A stretch of DNA of 21,262 nt from positions 1 through 21,262 of the forward strand of contig CAZIPZ010000048.1 in NCBI GenBank assembly GCA_964541075.1, written 5' to 3'. Made by a program: the position numbers and the translations under genes. The stretch comes from CAZIPZ01 sp964541075 (GTDB taxonomy: Bacteria; Acidobacteriota; Terriglobia; 20CM-2-55-15). A model generated the notes under the pieces. That model made no database searches, was not told the DNA's origin, and worked only from the letters and a program-made list of their open reading frames with translations. Each line of letters starts with the position of its first letter. Position 1 is the stretch's first letter. Shown piece by piece: positions 1 through 8,215 of this stretch.

Positions 1-92
1 GTTTAGTTAGCAACTGGCTGAACGGGCGATCGTTGGATTGCTTTGGAAGGAATCGGAGCCATCAGCAACACCCAACTGGTAAGATTGACGCC

Positions 93-1418
93 ATGGAGAT
101 CATCCGGGCCGCAAAGGCCTCAAAGTGTTTTCGGATATATCGCCGTCCATCGGACCACCTCAAAGAATTGCTGAGTTTTGGAAGGCGCCATTATCACGAG
201 AAATTTTGGGCGGTAAAAGATGTCGATCTCTCGGTCGAACGAGGTTGTTGTCTCGGCATCATCGGGGAGAATGGTTCAGGAAAAAGCACTCTGCTTCGGA
301 TGCTGGCCGGTGTAATCCATCCTACATCCGGAGGTATTGCCGTTCATGGCCGTGTATCGGCGCTGCTGGAACTCGGAGCCGGATTCAATCCGGAATTCAC
401 CGGGCGCGAGAACATTTTTCTTAACGCTTCGATTCTGGGTTTTAGCGACTCAGAGGCAAAGGCGCGCGTTCCCTCGATCGAGAAATTTGCTGAGATTGGA
501 GAATTCGTCGACCGGCCCGTGAAGACCTACTCGAGCGGCATGTTTGTTCGACTGGCCTTCGCGGTGGCTATTCATCTGGATCCCGACGTCCTGATCGTGG
601 ATGAAGCGCTCTCCGTTGGAGATATATTTTTCCAGCAGCGCTGTATTCGCAGAATCCAGCAGCTGAAGCGGCAGGGTGTGACCATCGTTTTCGTATCTCA
701 TGATTTGGCTGCCGTCCGAAGCCTCGCTGACCGGACGATTTGGATGGAGCACGGACGGCCTCGTTTGGAAGGCAAGACAGAAGAGGTTGTATCCAAATAC
801 CTTGCGGCGATGGTGAGCCGTGGCCGGAAGGACGTAATGGAAGACGACGTCATTGGAAAACCTGTCAACATTTCACCGGAACTGGATCTATCCGACGAAG
901 CGATTTCAAGGCTTCCAAAATTCATCGAGCATCTGCCGAACGTCGATCATCGATATGGAAATGGGAAAGCCAGGGTGACAGGAATCGGCGTCTTCGGAAA
1001 AGAAGGAGACCCAGCGGCCGGCATCGCCCAGGGCGATCGATTTTGCATTCGAATTTCCGTTGAATTCATCAAGGATGTCGAAAAGCCCAATGTCGGGTTC
1101 ATGCTGCGCAACCGGTTGGGCGAGGACGTCACCGGAACGAACATCATGTCTGAAGGAATACTTTTGCCAGCCGTTCACGCTGGCGAACGCATGTCCGTGG
1201 ACTTCATCATGGACCTTCCTTACCTGCATGCGGGCTTCTATTACTTTTCTCCGGCTGTCGCCAACGGAACCCTCGACCAGTATGAGATGTGCGATTGGGT
1301 TGATAATGCCTGCGCCATTGAAGTCGTCGAGACCGCAATCACGTACGGCCACATGCGCATTCCCACCCGAATCCGTACTCACGCGATTTTGACGCAGTCG
1401 TCCGACGTGCTCCTTTAA
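93..1418 (+). CDS. wzt: Wzt-like O-antigen/polysaccharide ABC exporter ATPase with C-terminal glycan-binding domain
   Basis: Cytoplasmic ATPase subunit of an ABC exporter that moves a finished lipid-linked polysaccharide across the inner membrane with a Wzm-type permease, which is not in the window and is expected just upstream. From ATG 93 (441 aa), the nucleotide-binding domain covers about residues 1-240: Walker A GENGSGKST near 58-66, the family-typical signature YSSGM near 146-150, Walker B VLIVDEAL near 166-173 and switch His in FVSHD near 203. About residues 295-420 form a separate beta-rich region like the Wzt carbohydrate-binding domain that recognises modified chain ends. ATG 93 fits the usual N-terminus of the family. 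A TTG at 33 would add 20 residues, and the frame stays open to the window edge. The gene converges on a glycosyltransferase/methyltransferase operon 67 bp downstream. The exporter family is certain; O-antigen rather than capsule or teichoic-acid-like substrate is inferred from the C-terminal domain. Confidence 0.88.
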   Translation: MEIIRAAKASKCFRIYRRPSDHLKELLSFGRRHYHEKFWAVKDVDLSVERGCCLGIIGENGSGKSTLLRMLAGVIHPTSGGIAVHGRVSALLELGAGFNPEFTGRENIFLNASILGFSDSEAKARVPSIEKFAEIGEFVDRPVKTYSSGMFVRLAFAVAIHLDPDVLIVDEALSVGDIFFQQRCIRRIQQLKRQGVTIVFVSHDLAAVRSLADRTIWMEHGRPRLEGKTEEVVSKYLAAMVSRGRKDVMEDDVIGKPVNISPELDLSDEAISRLPKFIEHLPNVDHRYGNGKARVTGIGVFGKEGDPAAGIAQGDRFCIRISVEFIKDVEKPNVGFMLRNRLGEDVTGTNIMSEGILLPAVHAGERMSVDFIMDLPYLHAGFYYFSPAVANGTLDQYEMCDWVDNACAIEVVETAITYGHMRIPTRIRTHAILTQSSDVLL

Positions 1419-1485
1419 TGAGCCTTAAGCCGGTCAGAGAAAGCTGGAGGGAATATTTCAATGCTGCAGGTTGCTGGAACAAAAC

Positions 1486-2649
1486 TTAACGCCCGATGGC
1501 TGCTCTAAGACACTTTTGAAGTAGCCGGCCTCTCCAGGAATCGGGAGGGAAGGTTGCGTCACGAAGGTGGCGTGCTCTGAGGACCAGCTTCCAACCCGAA
1601 CTTGCCTGGATCCCTTCAAGCTGTCCAGTCACGCCGGAGAGCTTTTCCTGGGTATGTCGCAAATGGCTCAAGGCTGTCGCTTTTTCGTTTTCAAGATTCT
1701 CAACCTGGCTTCCCCGCCACGTTAAAGCCTCATTTAAAGAAGTAACACTCTTTTCCAGATCCTCAACCTGGCGCTCACGCCATGCAATGCCTTCCTGTAG
1801 TTCTCTTATCTGGTTCTCTCGCCACGCAATGGCTTCCTCGAGTCCTTTTATTGCAGCATTGCGATCGACAACCTGTTCTTCGAGCCAACGCTCGCTTCGC
1901 TCCATAGCGCTAATCATTTCGTTCGAATGATCAATTAGCACACTGCAGCTGTACGCGGGTGGCAATGAACTTGAGGCGAGAGCAATGAAATACAGAGCTT
2001 CGCGGTCCTTGTTTCGAATGAACTCAAACTCGGCGCCGCGTCGGGATATAACGATCTCGCGAACGTCTTTGTCTTGCGATATATCGAGCGGCCACATTGT
2101 GGATGCGGGATGAATTCGCTGTCCAAGAAAAGTGGTTGCGGAAAAATGGCGTTCCAGCAGTTCCCTGAATTCGTCGAAATAAAGCTCTTTGACGTGGAAC
2201 CGGTTCTCGGATTCCCCTTCATCATGATAAACAGCTTTGTTCGGTGTGGAGACGATGAACAATCCGTCGGGTTTCAACAGGCGCTTGACCTCTTGCAACA
2301 AACCTTCTTGGTCCTCGACGTGTTCTATAGCTTCAAAGCATACGGCGATGTCGAAGGAGTGATTCTCGTTAATGGGAACATTGGTGACGGATCCCGAGGC
2401 AAAGCTAAGATTGTTTCCGCCGTACTTTCCTTCGGCATGTCGAACAGCCGCCTCGTCGATATCGATGCCGGTCACCGACGCAGCGGTCCGAGCGAGCATT
2501 TTCGCGCCGTATCCTTCACCTGATGCGAGGTCCAACACATGTTTGCCTTCGACAAATTGACCTGCAAACGCATAGCGGTGGAGATGTTCGTACGCGACGA
2601 CCGGCTCCTTGATCCAAGGCAGAAACCGCTCACCGGTCCATTCCAACAT
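1486..2649 (-). CDS. SAM-dependent methyltransferase with long coiled-coil C-terminus (WbdD-like architecture)
   Basis: Predicted glycan-modifying methyltransferase of 387 aa. Residues about 30-210 are a class I SAM-dependent fold: motif I VLDLASGEGYG near 38-48, acidic GIDIDEA near 61-67, then CFEAIEHVED and a PDG/STPN stretch. Residues about 249-348 form a coiled coil with regular heptads. Trp residues at 255, 276, 290 and 311 are spaced 21, 14 and 21 residues, whole heptads, and three are followed by Arg in a core d position. The tail carries an SSGWKL element and a basic amphipathic segment that could touch membrane. ATG 2649 is preferred over TTG 2655 because GAGG lies 7 nt upstream of it. 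It overlaps the preceding glycosyltransferase by 20 nt and is last in the operon. WbdD of O9a O-antigen joins a methyltransferase to a coil that measures chain length; here no kinase domain is visible. The role as chain terminator and ruler is inference. Confidence 0.85.
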   Translation of the reverse strand: MLEWTGERFLPWIKEPVVAYEHLHRYAFAGQFVEGKHVLDLASGEGYGAKMLARTAASVTGIDIDEAAVRHAEGKYGGNNLSFASGSVTNVPINENHSFDIAVCFEAIEHVEDQEGLLQEVKRLLKPDGLFIVSTPNKAVYHDEGESENRFHVKELYFDEFRELLERHFSATTFLGQRIHPASTMWPLDISQDKDVREIVISRRGAEFEFIRNKDREALYFIALASSSLPPAYSCSVLIDHSNEMISAMERSERWLEEQVVDRNAAIKGLEEAIAWRENQIRELQEGIAWRERQVEDLEKSVTSLNEALTWRGSQVENLENEKATALSHLRHTQEKLSGVTGQLEGIQASSGWKLVLRARHLRDATFPPDSWRGRLLQKCLRAAIGR

Positions 2650-4939
2650 CGGCAAACCTCACTCGTTGGGCATTCAGGATCGCTGTCAGTCGTTCCTCGA
2701 ACACTTCGTCGGAACATTCCGCGCGTACGCGTTCAAGCCCGGCTTCCCTGAATTGCGTCCATGTCCCTTTGTTCGTATAAAGCTCAACACATTTCGCAGC
2801 AAATGAATCAGTATCGGCGCCGACAGCGAATGGCGACCCGTCCTCCCATCCGAGCTGCAATGCAAGCAGCGGCGTTGCCACCACAGGGACGCCGCGCGCC
2901 GCCGCTTCATGGACCTTGTGGGGTATTCCTGCGGCGTATCGTGTTGGTGCAACGAAGACCCGCGCAGCATTGTAAACGTCCCATAAATCCTTTACGTGCC
3001 CGATAACATGGATCGAAGGTCCGGCTAGACTCCTTATCCGCTCGGATCTGTTCACACCGGCGATTGTGAATGACACGTTCTGTCCAAGGCCGGATTGGAT
3101 TTTGGGAAGGATCTCGGTCAGGAACCAGATGACGGAATCTCCGTTGGGACTCGCTTCCTCATATATTGCGCCCACAAACAAGAATCCAGCTCTTTGCTCA
3201 AAGGACCGGGGAGTTGGCGATACGGAGAGCGTGTGACCAAGCACATGAACTCTATCAATCCCGTACTTTTCGAACATCGATCGTTCATGTTCGGATACCG
3301 AGATGACGCATGCCGCCGCTGAAGCAAGTTCCACCTCCTCTCTCACAATGCGACGTTCGTCTTCTTCGGAAAGGGGCGTTCCCTTCAACTTGCCGAGCGT
3401 AATATCACGGGACGCAAAAAGGGCTTCTGCGTCATAGATAATATGGACGTTGTCGAACCATGTTGGATTCGAGATCAGAATGGGCCGGAGTAGATTCATG
3501 TTGTGCGGCCTACTGACAAAGATCGTGTCGTAATAACCTTGCCGGTTTCTCATGAACGCCTCCAGCATCGGCCGGCCGAGTCCCATCATGAATTCCACAT
3601 CTCTTGGCATGTCGGAATAGACGGAATCCCATTCCTCCGTTACGACATCCAGAGGATAAAAGGTCACGAAAAAGCCTCGCTGTCGAAACGATAGAAGAAT
3701 GGCCTGCGAACGTGGATAACCGGACCCGAACCACTGATGTGGTACGCGATCATCCAGGAAGAGGAGTCTTCCTTGTCGATTGGGTCGCATGCGGGCGACA
3801 AGTATGGAGTCATGCCCGGCCAGGTCTCGCTCGGCAAGGAATCGGGCGTGTCGCTTTGCAAAAAGCGCTTGATGCTCGCGCTGAAGATCTGTAGCGGCTT
3901 TCATGGATTCAGAGCTAGCGAATTCGTAATGGACGACAACAGCGTTGGGTTCATACACCACACGAAAGCCCTGCTCCCAAAGGCGAGCGCAGTAGTCTGT
4001 TTCCTCATAGTAGGCGGGAACGAAAGCCTCATCGAATCCGCCCAACTGGTTCCATACGGTGCGAGGGGTCAGTAAAAACGCGCCGGAACAGTAATCGACG
4101 TCCCGGCGAAACATGTACATCGATGCAAATGGATCGTCACTGCGTCCGTAGCCGATACAGGACCCATCCCGCCAAACAATACTGCCGGCCTCTTGTAATG
4201 TGCCGTCGAGCAGGAGGATGCGTCCTCCGACTGCACCGATGTCCGGGGCGCTCTTCATAGTCGCAATCGCCGATTCCAAAGAGCCGGGCAGCAGCTGCGC
4301 GTCGTTGTTCAAGAGCAAAAGGTAGTCACCGCGAGCTTCCTTCGCAGCCTGGTTGACTGCGAGAAGGAAATTCGCGTTCTCTTTATTGCGAATAATACGC
4401 GCACCCTCAATACGCTCAAGCAGTGTCGATGTTGCGTCCGTTGACGCATTGTCCACGATAATCACTTCGAGGCGGAGTGAGCCGTGCTCCTGGAGTGAAC
4501 GGAGGCAGGCCAGGGTGAGTTCCGCACGATTGAACAGCACAAGAATTATAGACACTTCCGGATCGACGTTGTGCGGCAGCGCCAGCTTCGTTTGGGACGC
4601 CAAAACGGCATGGAGCTGAGTCTTCTGCAAGGTGGTGAAGAAATCCTTGTGCTCCTGAACGAGATCCACCGACGTGACTGGATCCGATTCCGTTGTTAGG
4701 GGAAGTGCATCAACGGGAGGCCCTTGGTGGGCATCCGAGCCGTTCACCCAAGCGCTTAAGGCGCGGAAATGTTTGGCTAACCATCGTATCGGGTACGTTA
4801 GACGCCAGGACGGCGATTGCAGAAACTGCTCGAAGAGCCACTTCTGGTCCGCGAGTTCACGTTCCTTTGCGCTAACCTGCTGCTGAAGCGAACGAATCAG
4901 TTCGTTATGTTTATTCAAGCGCGAACTGCTTGGGCGCAA
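2630..4939 (-). CDS. Two-domain glycosyltransferase (N-terminal coil, GT2, then GT4)
   Basis: Large cytoplasmic glycosyltransferase of up to 769 aa, probably adding two sugars or making two linkages in one polymer. Residues about 8-40 form a short coil ending in SPSWRLTYPIRWL, an element often found between coils and GT domains. Residues about 128-340 are a GT2 (GT-A) domain: VSIILVLFNR, IVDNASTDAT, the DxD-like LLNNDA near 209-214 and the GGFDEAF...EETDY acceptor-site motif near 300-316. About 390-740 is a GT-B GT4-like domain with FLFVGA near 586-591, and GIPHKVHEAAARGVPVV near 671-687 containing the nucleotide-sugar-binding Glu. No ATG lies before residue 229, so the start must be non-ATG: TTG 4939 gives a 29-nt overlap with the upstream gene, and TTG 4918 gives an 8-nt overlap and is my preference. 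Donor and acceptor sugars cannot be read from sequence. Confidence 0.88.
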   Translation of the reverse strand: MRPSSSRLNKHNELIRSLQQQVSAKERELADQKWLFEQFLQSPSWRLTYPIRWLAKHFRALSAWVNGSDAHQGPPVDALPLTTESDPVTSVDLVQEHKDFFTTLQKTQLHAVLASQTKLALPHNVDPEVSIILVLFNRAELTLACLRSLQEHGSLRLEVIIVDNASTDATSTLLERIEGARIIRNKENANFLLAVNQAAKEARGDYLLLLNNDAQLLPGSLESAIATMKSAPDIGAVGGRILLLDGTLQEAGSIVWRDGSCIGYGRSDDPFASMYMFRRDVDYCSGAFLLTPRTVWNQLGGFDEAFVPAYYEETDYCARLWEQGFRVVYEPNAVVVHYEFASSESMKAATDLQREHQALFAKRHARFLAERDLAGHDSILVARMRPNRQGRLLFLDDRVPHQWFGSGYPRSQAILLSFRQRGFFVTFYPLDVVTEEWDSVYSDMPRDVEFMMGLGRPMLEAFMRNRQGYYDTIFVSRPHNMNLLRPILISNPTWFDNVHIIYDAEALFASRDITLGKLKGTPLSEEDERRIVREEVELASAAACVISVSEHERSMFEKYGIDRVHVLGHTLSVSPTPRSFEQRAGFLFVGAIYEEASPNGDSVIWFLTEILPKIQSGLGQNVSFTIAGVNRSERIRSLAGPSIHVIGHVKDLWDVYNAARVFVAPTRYAAGIPHKVHEAAARGVPVVATPLLALQLGWEDGSPFAVGADTDSFAAKCVELYTNKGTWTQFREAGLERVRAECSDEVFEERLTAILNAQRVRFADVGMDR
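2657..2660 (-). promoter_or_regulatory. Shine-Dalgarno GAGG that decides the methyltransferase start
   Basis: On the minus strand GAGG sits 7 nt before ATG 2649, inside the end of the upstream glycosyltransferase gene. It favours ATG 2649 over the in-frame TTG at 2655, which would leave almost no spacing. The position implies translation coupled to the upstream gene. Confidence 0.6.
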
Positions 4940-6677
4940 TTCGGAAGTTCCTCCAGATTGTCACAGGCGAAGCGCCTTTCGTGAGGCGTACTCCATCGGC
5001 GGTCAGATCCGCCTTGCCTTCCCCTTCGAGCTCATATTCTATTGTTGTATTCGATGGAATTTTCAGGGGAAATACCAGTTGAGGCTCAGTTTGTTTGAGA
5101 ATTGGACCATCAGGACTCCATACCGCGCCTGGCAGGGGAGCAACCTCTGCAATTTCCAGACGATCCAGCGGCGCTTTTGACAACGCAAAGGGCACAATGC
5201 CGACGCGGCTGTCGTGAAGCCCGGCCCCGGCCTCGACGTTAAAGGTTCGCACAGGAAAATCAGAGCCAATAGTAAATGTCTTAAGGGAAGTCAGCACGAC
5301 TTCAATTGGCTCGGCAAGGGAGTAACGAAAGAGTCCCGAAGGTCTGACAATCAGGTCCAAACCACGCGGCCTCGTGTCCGTCGTTGTCAGCGTCTCTATT
5401 CCACGCCGTTCCAAATAGAATCTGAGACCGGATTCTGCACCTCCCCAGATTCGAAATCCCTGTTGCTGCAGCGGCGCGATATTTCGATCGACCCAGTCAC
5501 GATAGGAGTTCACAAAGGAGTAGTCGGCGTAAGCGAGGAGCAGTGATAGAGCCGCCGTTGGAACAATCATTAGGACGAGCCGATTCCTGGAAGCATCCCG
5601 AAACAGAATCAGGTAGAGGGCTGGAATGCTCAGCAGAATGTACCGAGCATTGATCATGTCGCCGACAACGATGAAAAAAGCGAGCGTTGCGGGAACCCAT
5701 AAAATAAGAAATGCCTCTCCGCTGTTCTCCCCCGCGGCAACGAGCTGCTTTGCCGAGATAAAGAAGGTCACGCACAGCGCCGCCCCTGCCGATGCCGCCA
5801 ACACATACCAGAAGCGGTAAAGAACTGAAGGCCATGGCGCAAAAATCGTTAAGGCCGCTGCAAACAACAGGCATCCTGCTAGCAAGCGCCTCGAAACGCC
5901 CGTCATCCATGGAAAAATCGCGACGGTTCCGATAAAGCTGAAGGTCGCCAGCAGATTGTGAAAGACAGATCCTTGTGTTGCGAAAAAGGCGATCGTTTTC
6001 TGCAACGGAAACTCGCCAAAATGCAGCGTCATTATGAGAAGCCAAACCGCGAGGGCAGCTGGGGCTGCAGCCAGGGCAGCCAGTTCTTTGGCAGGCCGCT
6101 TGGCTGCCAGCATGCCAACGAAAAGGCAGGCCAGCGGGACTAGTGCGGTGTAGCCTGCGCCAACCGCCGCGATGAACGCTACCGCAGCGAGAAGCAGGAA
6201 TCCCCTCTTACCCTGTAAGTGGCCAAAATACAGGGCGCATCCCAATAGCAGGAAGGCCAACATTGGAATGTCCATCATCAGAGTGGGGCAATAGATGAAG
6301 AAGGCAGGACTGAGCGCAAAGAGCAGCGAGACGTAAAGAGGTTCCGCCGTGAATCGCCGCGCCAATGCGTGGAAAGCGCAAACGGCCACGATCGGGAACA
6401 GTGCGAAGAGCAATCTGAAAGGCACTTCCTGAAAATCGCCGACCATCGCGTAAAGAAATGCCAAGTAGTACTCGCCAACTGGAGGATGGGTGTGCGGTGC
6501 AAAGTTCGGAAACGCCGTACCAAAGAAGATGCCTGGTGTATCGCTTGGAAAAAGCAGGTTCGTTTGAGCAGATTTGGCCAGATGAAGAAAAATGTGTTCA
6601 TCCATGTAAACGGCGCGCGCTGAGAAAAGCGCAACCGCTGCAAGTACAACCGCGGCCAAAAGAAGGTAAGCCCTCAT
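4911..6677 (-). CDS. Polytopic GT-C family glycosyltransferase (PMT/ArnT-like)
   Basis: Integral membrane protein of 588 aa resembling GT-C enzymes such as dolichyl-phosphate-mannose mannosyltransferase or ArnT, which use polyprenyl-phosphate sugars on the outer face of the inner membrane. The first helix (about 3-20) is followed by an acidic pair, D26-E27, in a loop where GT-C enzymes keep catalytic Asp/Glu, then HPP near 64-66. Around ten further hydrophobic segments run to about residue 390. The last 170-200 residues are not hydrophobic and look beta-rich, consistent with a periplasmic C-terminal domain. The start ATG overlaps the previous gene's stop as ATGA (6674-6677), and the end overlaps the next gene, so it is an internal operon member. 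It could decorate the exported glycan or lipid A; the substrate is unknown. Confidence 0.82.
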   Translation of the reverse strand: MRAYLLLAAVVLAAVALFSARAVYMDEHIFLHLAKSAQTNLLFPSDTPGIFFGTAFPNFAPHTHPPVGEYYLAFLYAMVGDFQEVPFRLLFALFPIVAVCAFHALARRFTAEPLYVSLLFALSPAFFIYCPTLMMDIPMLAFLLLGCALYFGHLQGKRGFLLLAAVAFIAAVGAGYTALVPLACLFVGMLAAKRPAKELAALAAAPAALAVWLLIMTLHFGEFPLQKTIAFFATQGSVFHNLLATFSFIGTVAIFPWMTGVSRRLLAGCLLFAAALTIFAPWPSVLYRFWYVLAASAGAALCVTFFISAKQLVAAGENSGEAFLILWVPATLAFFIVVGDMINARYILLSIPALYLILFRDASRNRLVLMIVPTAALSLLLAYADYSFVNSYRDWVDRNIAPLQQQGFRIWGGAESGLRFYLERRGIETLTTTDTRPRGLDLIVRPSGLFRYSLAEPIEVVLTSLKTFTIGSDFPVRTFNVEAGAGLHDSRVGIVPFALSKAPLDRLEIAEVAPLPGAVWSPDGPILKQTEPQLVFPLKIPSNTTIEYELEGEGKADLTADGVRLTKGASPVTIWRNFRIAPKQFALE

Positions 6678-8185
6678 GAACTCCCGACCTTATACAGCCG
6701 GATGACTTCACCATTCGGGAGAGGGAACCACTCGACAATATGAAAGGATTCGGGACGTCCTAGGATGTATTGATTAATGCTGTCGAGGTCGCGGGAGAAA
6801 TACTTGGCAAAACCCTGATCTTTTTCCGAAACGAGGATGTAGTCGTTGTCGTCAATGGCGTGCGCGTCAAAGTTCCATAACCGGTTGATGGTGATGGGTA
6901 GTTTTTCTAAGGAAATGTAAAACTCGAAGGCGAGTGCATCGAACCGCGGAATATCTGGAACCATTCCGACACGTACAATCTGTCCATTCGGAGACCGTAC
7001 TTTCTCGAGAACATGAGCAATCTTCCAATCTTCCCGCGCCGGCCGTCCCCAAAGGTCGAAATAACTCTGGGTGTACAAGTTCCAGTCCCATGCGAGGGGG
7101 CCGTCGACCCCCTTCATTAGAACGATGTTCTTGGGCAAACTCCCTATCCCAAATGAAACGAGGTAATGCTGGAAGATTAGAAATGGAACGAGGGCAAAAA
7201 TGAGCGCCTTTTTTCGCTGAAACACCACCGCCGTAATCAAAGCGACCGCCGGAAGGAAAGGCGCACTGTAGCGGGGGTCCTTGTTTTGAAAAAGCATTAA
7301 ACCTAGCCAGCCTCCCACGATCCACAGAATAATGGGCGTCCACCTGGCGTCGATATTTCGGGCAAGCAGAACAATCCCCGCCAGGAACGCCACAAAAAGT
7401 GGAAAGAACAATTGATAGCCTTCGAGCGCGCGGAGATAAAAAACCGCTGCCTGGACACTGGCAGCGGCCGGATCACCCTCCGTCATGCCGCCTGCCGTGT
7501 TCTGTTGAAAGAATTGCGCCAGCATATGGCCCGATGGCGCATACCAATATGAAGCGATCAATGCAGCACAGGCGGCAGCCAGAGAGGCGTTCTTGATGTT
7601 CCTTCTGCCGAGCCACGCAGCCGGCACGGCGACAAATAGAGGAAACGTCCATTTCGTCAGCATGCCGAGGCCGCACACGATGCCGAACAGGACTGATTCT
7701 TTGATTTTGGAAAAGTCCTCAGTCTTGAGAAGCACCCACATAGCGAGGGCGACCATGGCGGAGAGCCACAAATCGATCAGCGTTTCCCGGGAAGACCAAA
7801 TCAGTATCGGATAAAAATTCACGAGCGCAGCCGCCAGAACGGCGGAGAAGGGATCCAACACCCTTCGTCCGATGCCGTAGGTGGCCACAAGGAGAATTGC
7901 AATCGCCGGCAGGTTTGCCAGTTGCGCTGCGTCGACGGTCTTACCGAAAATGGCATAAAACAGAGCAACTATGGAATGGTACAGAGGCGGATAAAAACCA
8001 GTCAGCTGCGGAATCCCAAGAGATGCGACGGGCCCATCAGCTGCGAATGCGTCATAGATGCGGAGGGCGGCGCTTTGGTGATAAGCCATATCCCAGAACG
8101 GCGGTCTCGTGTCGCGTGCAATCCAGATTATGTTGGCTAAAGCGAGATAGAGGAATGCCGCCGCGAGCAGAATTCGGTGTCGCAT
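6674..8185 (-). CDS. Polytopic GT-C family glycosyltransferase, first gene of the glycan operon
   Basis: Integral membrane protein of 503 aa from ATG 8185. The helix at about 5-22 is followed by a loop with W31-D32 in PPFWDMAYHQ and then a GFYPPLYH element near 63-70. This is the arrangement of GT-C (GT39/GT83-like) transferases whose first loop carries a catalytic acidic residue. About ten more hydrophobic segments extend to residue 360, and a soluble C-terminal region of about 130 residues probably faces the periplasm. An in-frame ATG at 8305 would add 40 residues, but that stretch lies inside the divergent methyltransferase gene and does not look like a GT-C N-terminus. It differs clearly in sequence from the next GT-C gene, so the pair is unlikely to be a recent duplication. 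Sugar donor and acceptor are unknown. Confidence 0.82.
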   Translation of the reverse strand: MRHRILLAAAFLYLALANIIWIARDTRPPFWDMAYHQSAALRIYDAFAADGPVASLGIPQLTGFYPPLYHSIVALFYAIFGKTVDAAQLANLPAIAILLVATYGIGRRVLDPFSAVLAAALVNFYPILIWSSRETLIDLWLSAMVALAMWVLLKTEDFSKIKESVLFGIVCGLGMLTKWTFPLFVAVPAAWLGRRNIKNASLAAACAALIASYWYAPSGHMLAQFFQQNTAGGMTEGDPAAASVQAAVFYLRALEGYQLFFPLFVAFLAGIVLLARNIDARWTPIILWIVGGWLGLMLFQNKDPRYSAPFLPAVALITAVVFQRKKALIFALVPFLIFQHYLVSFGIGSLPKNIVLMKGVDGPLAWDWNLYTQSYFDLWGRPAREDWKIAHVLEKVRSPNGQIVRVGMVPDIPRFDALAFEFYISLEKLPITINRLWNFDAHAIDDNDYILVSEKDQGFAKYFSRDLDSINQYILGRPESFHIVEWFPLPNGEVIRLYKVGSS

Positions 8186-8215
8186 ATGTTTCAGCGCGTT
8201 GATAATACCAAACAG

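Noticed and set aside
906..1382. Minus-strand ORF of 158 codons opposite the 3' half of wzt
   Set aside because: Antisense to the conserved Wzt C-terminal domain; no recognisable family.
1419..1485. Search for a bidirectional terminator between the convergent wzt and methyltransferase genes
   Set aside because: No stable hairpin with a T run could be found by eye on either strand.
1681..1893. Repeated bases read as a possible CRISPR or tandem DNA repeat
   Set aside because: The repeats are imperfect, in frame and explained by the heptad pattern of the encoded coiled coil; there are no spacers.
5497..6045. Minus-strand ORF of 182 codons inside the GT-C gene at 4911-6677
   Set aside because: Same strand but another frame of a gene with clear membrane-protein character; composition is irregular and there are no motifs.
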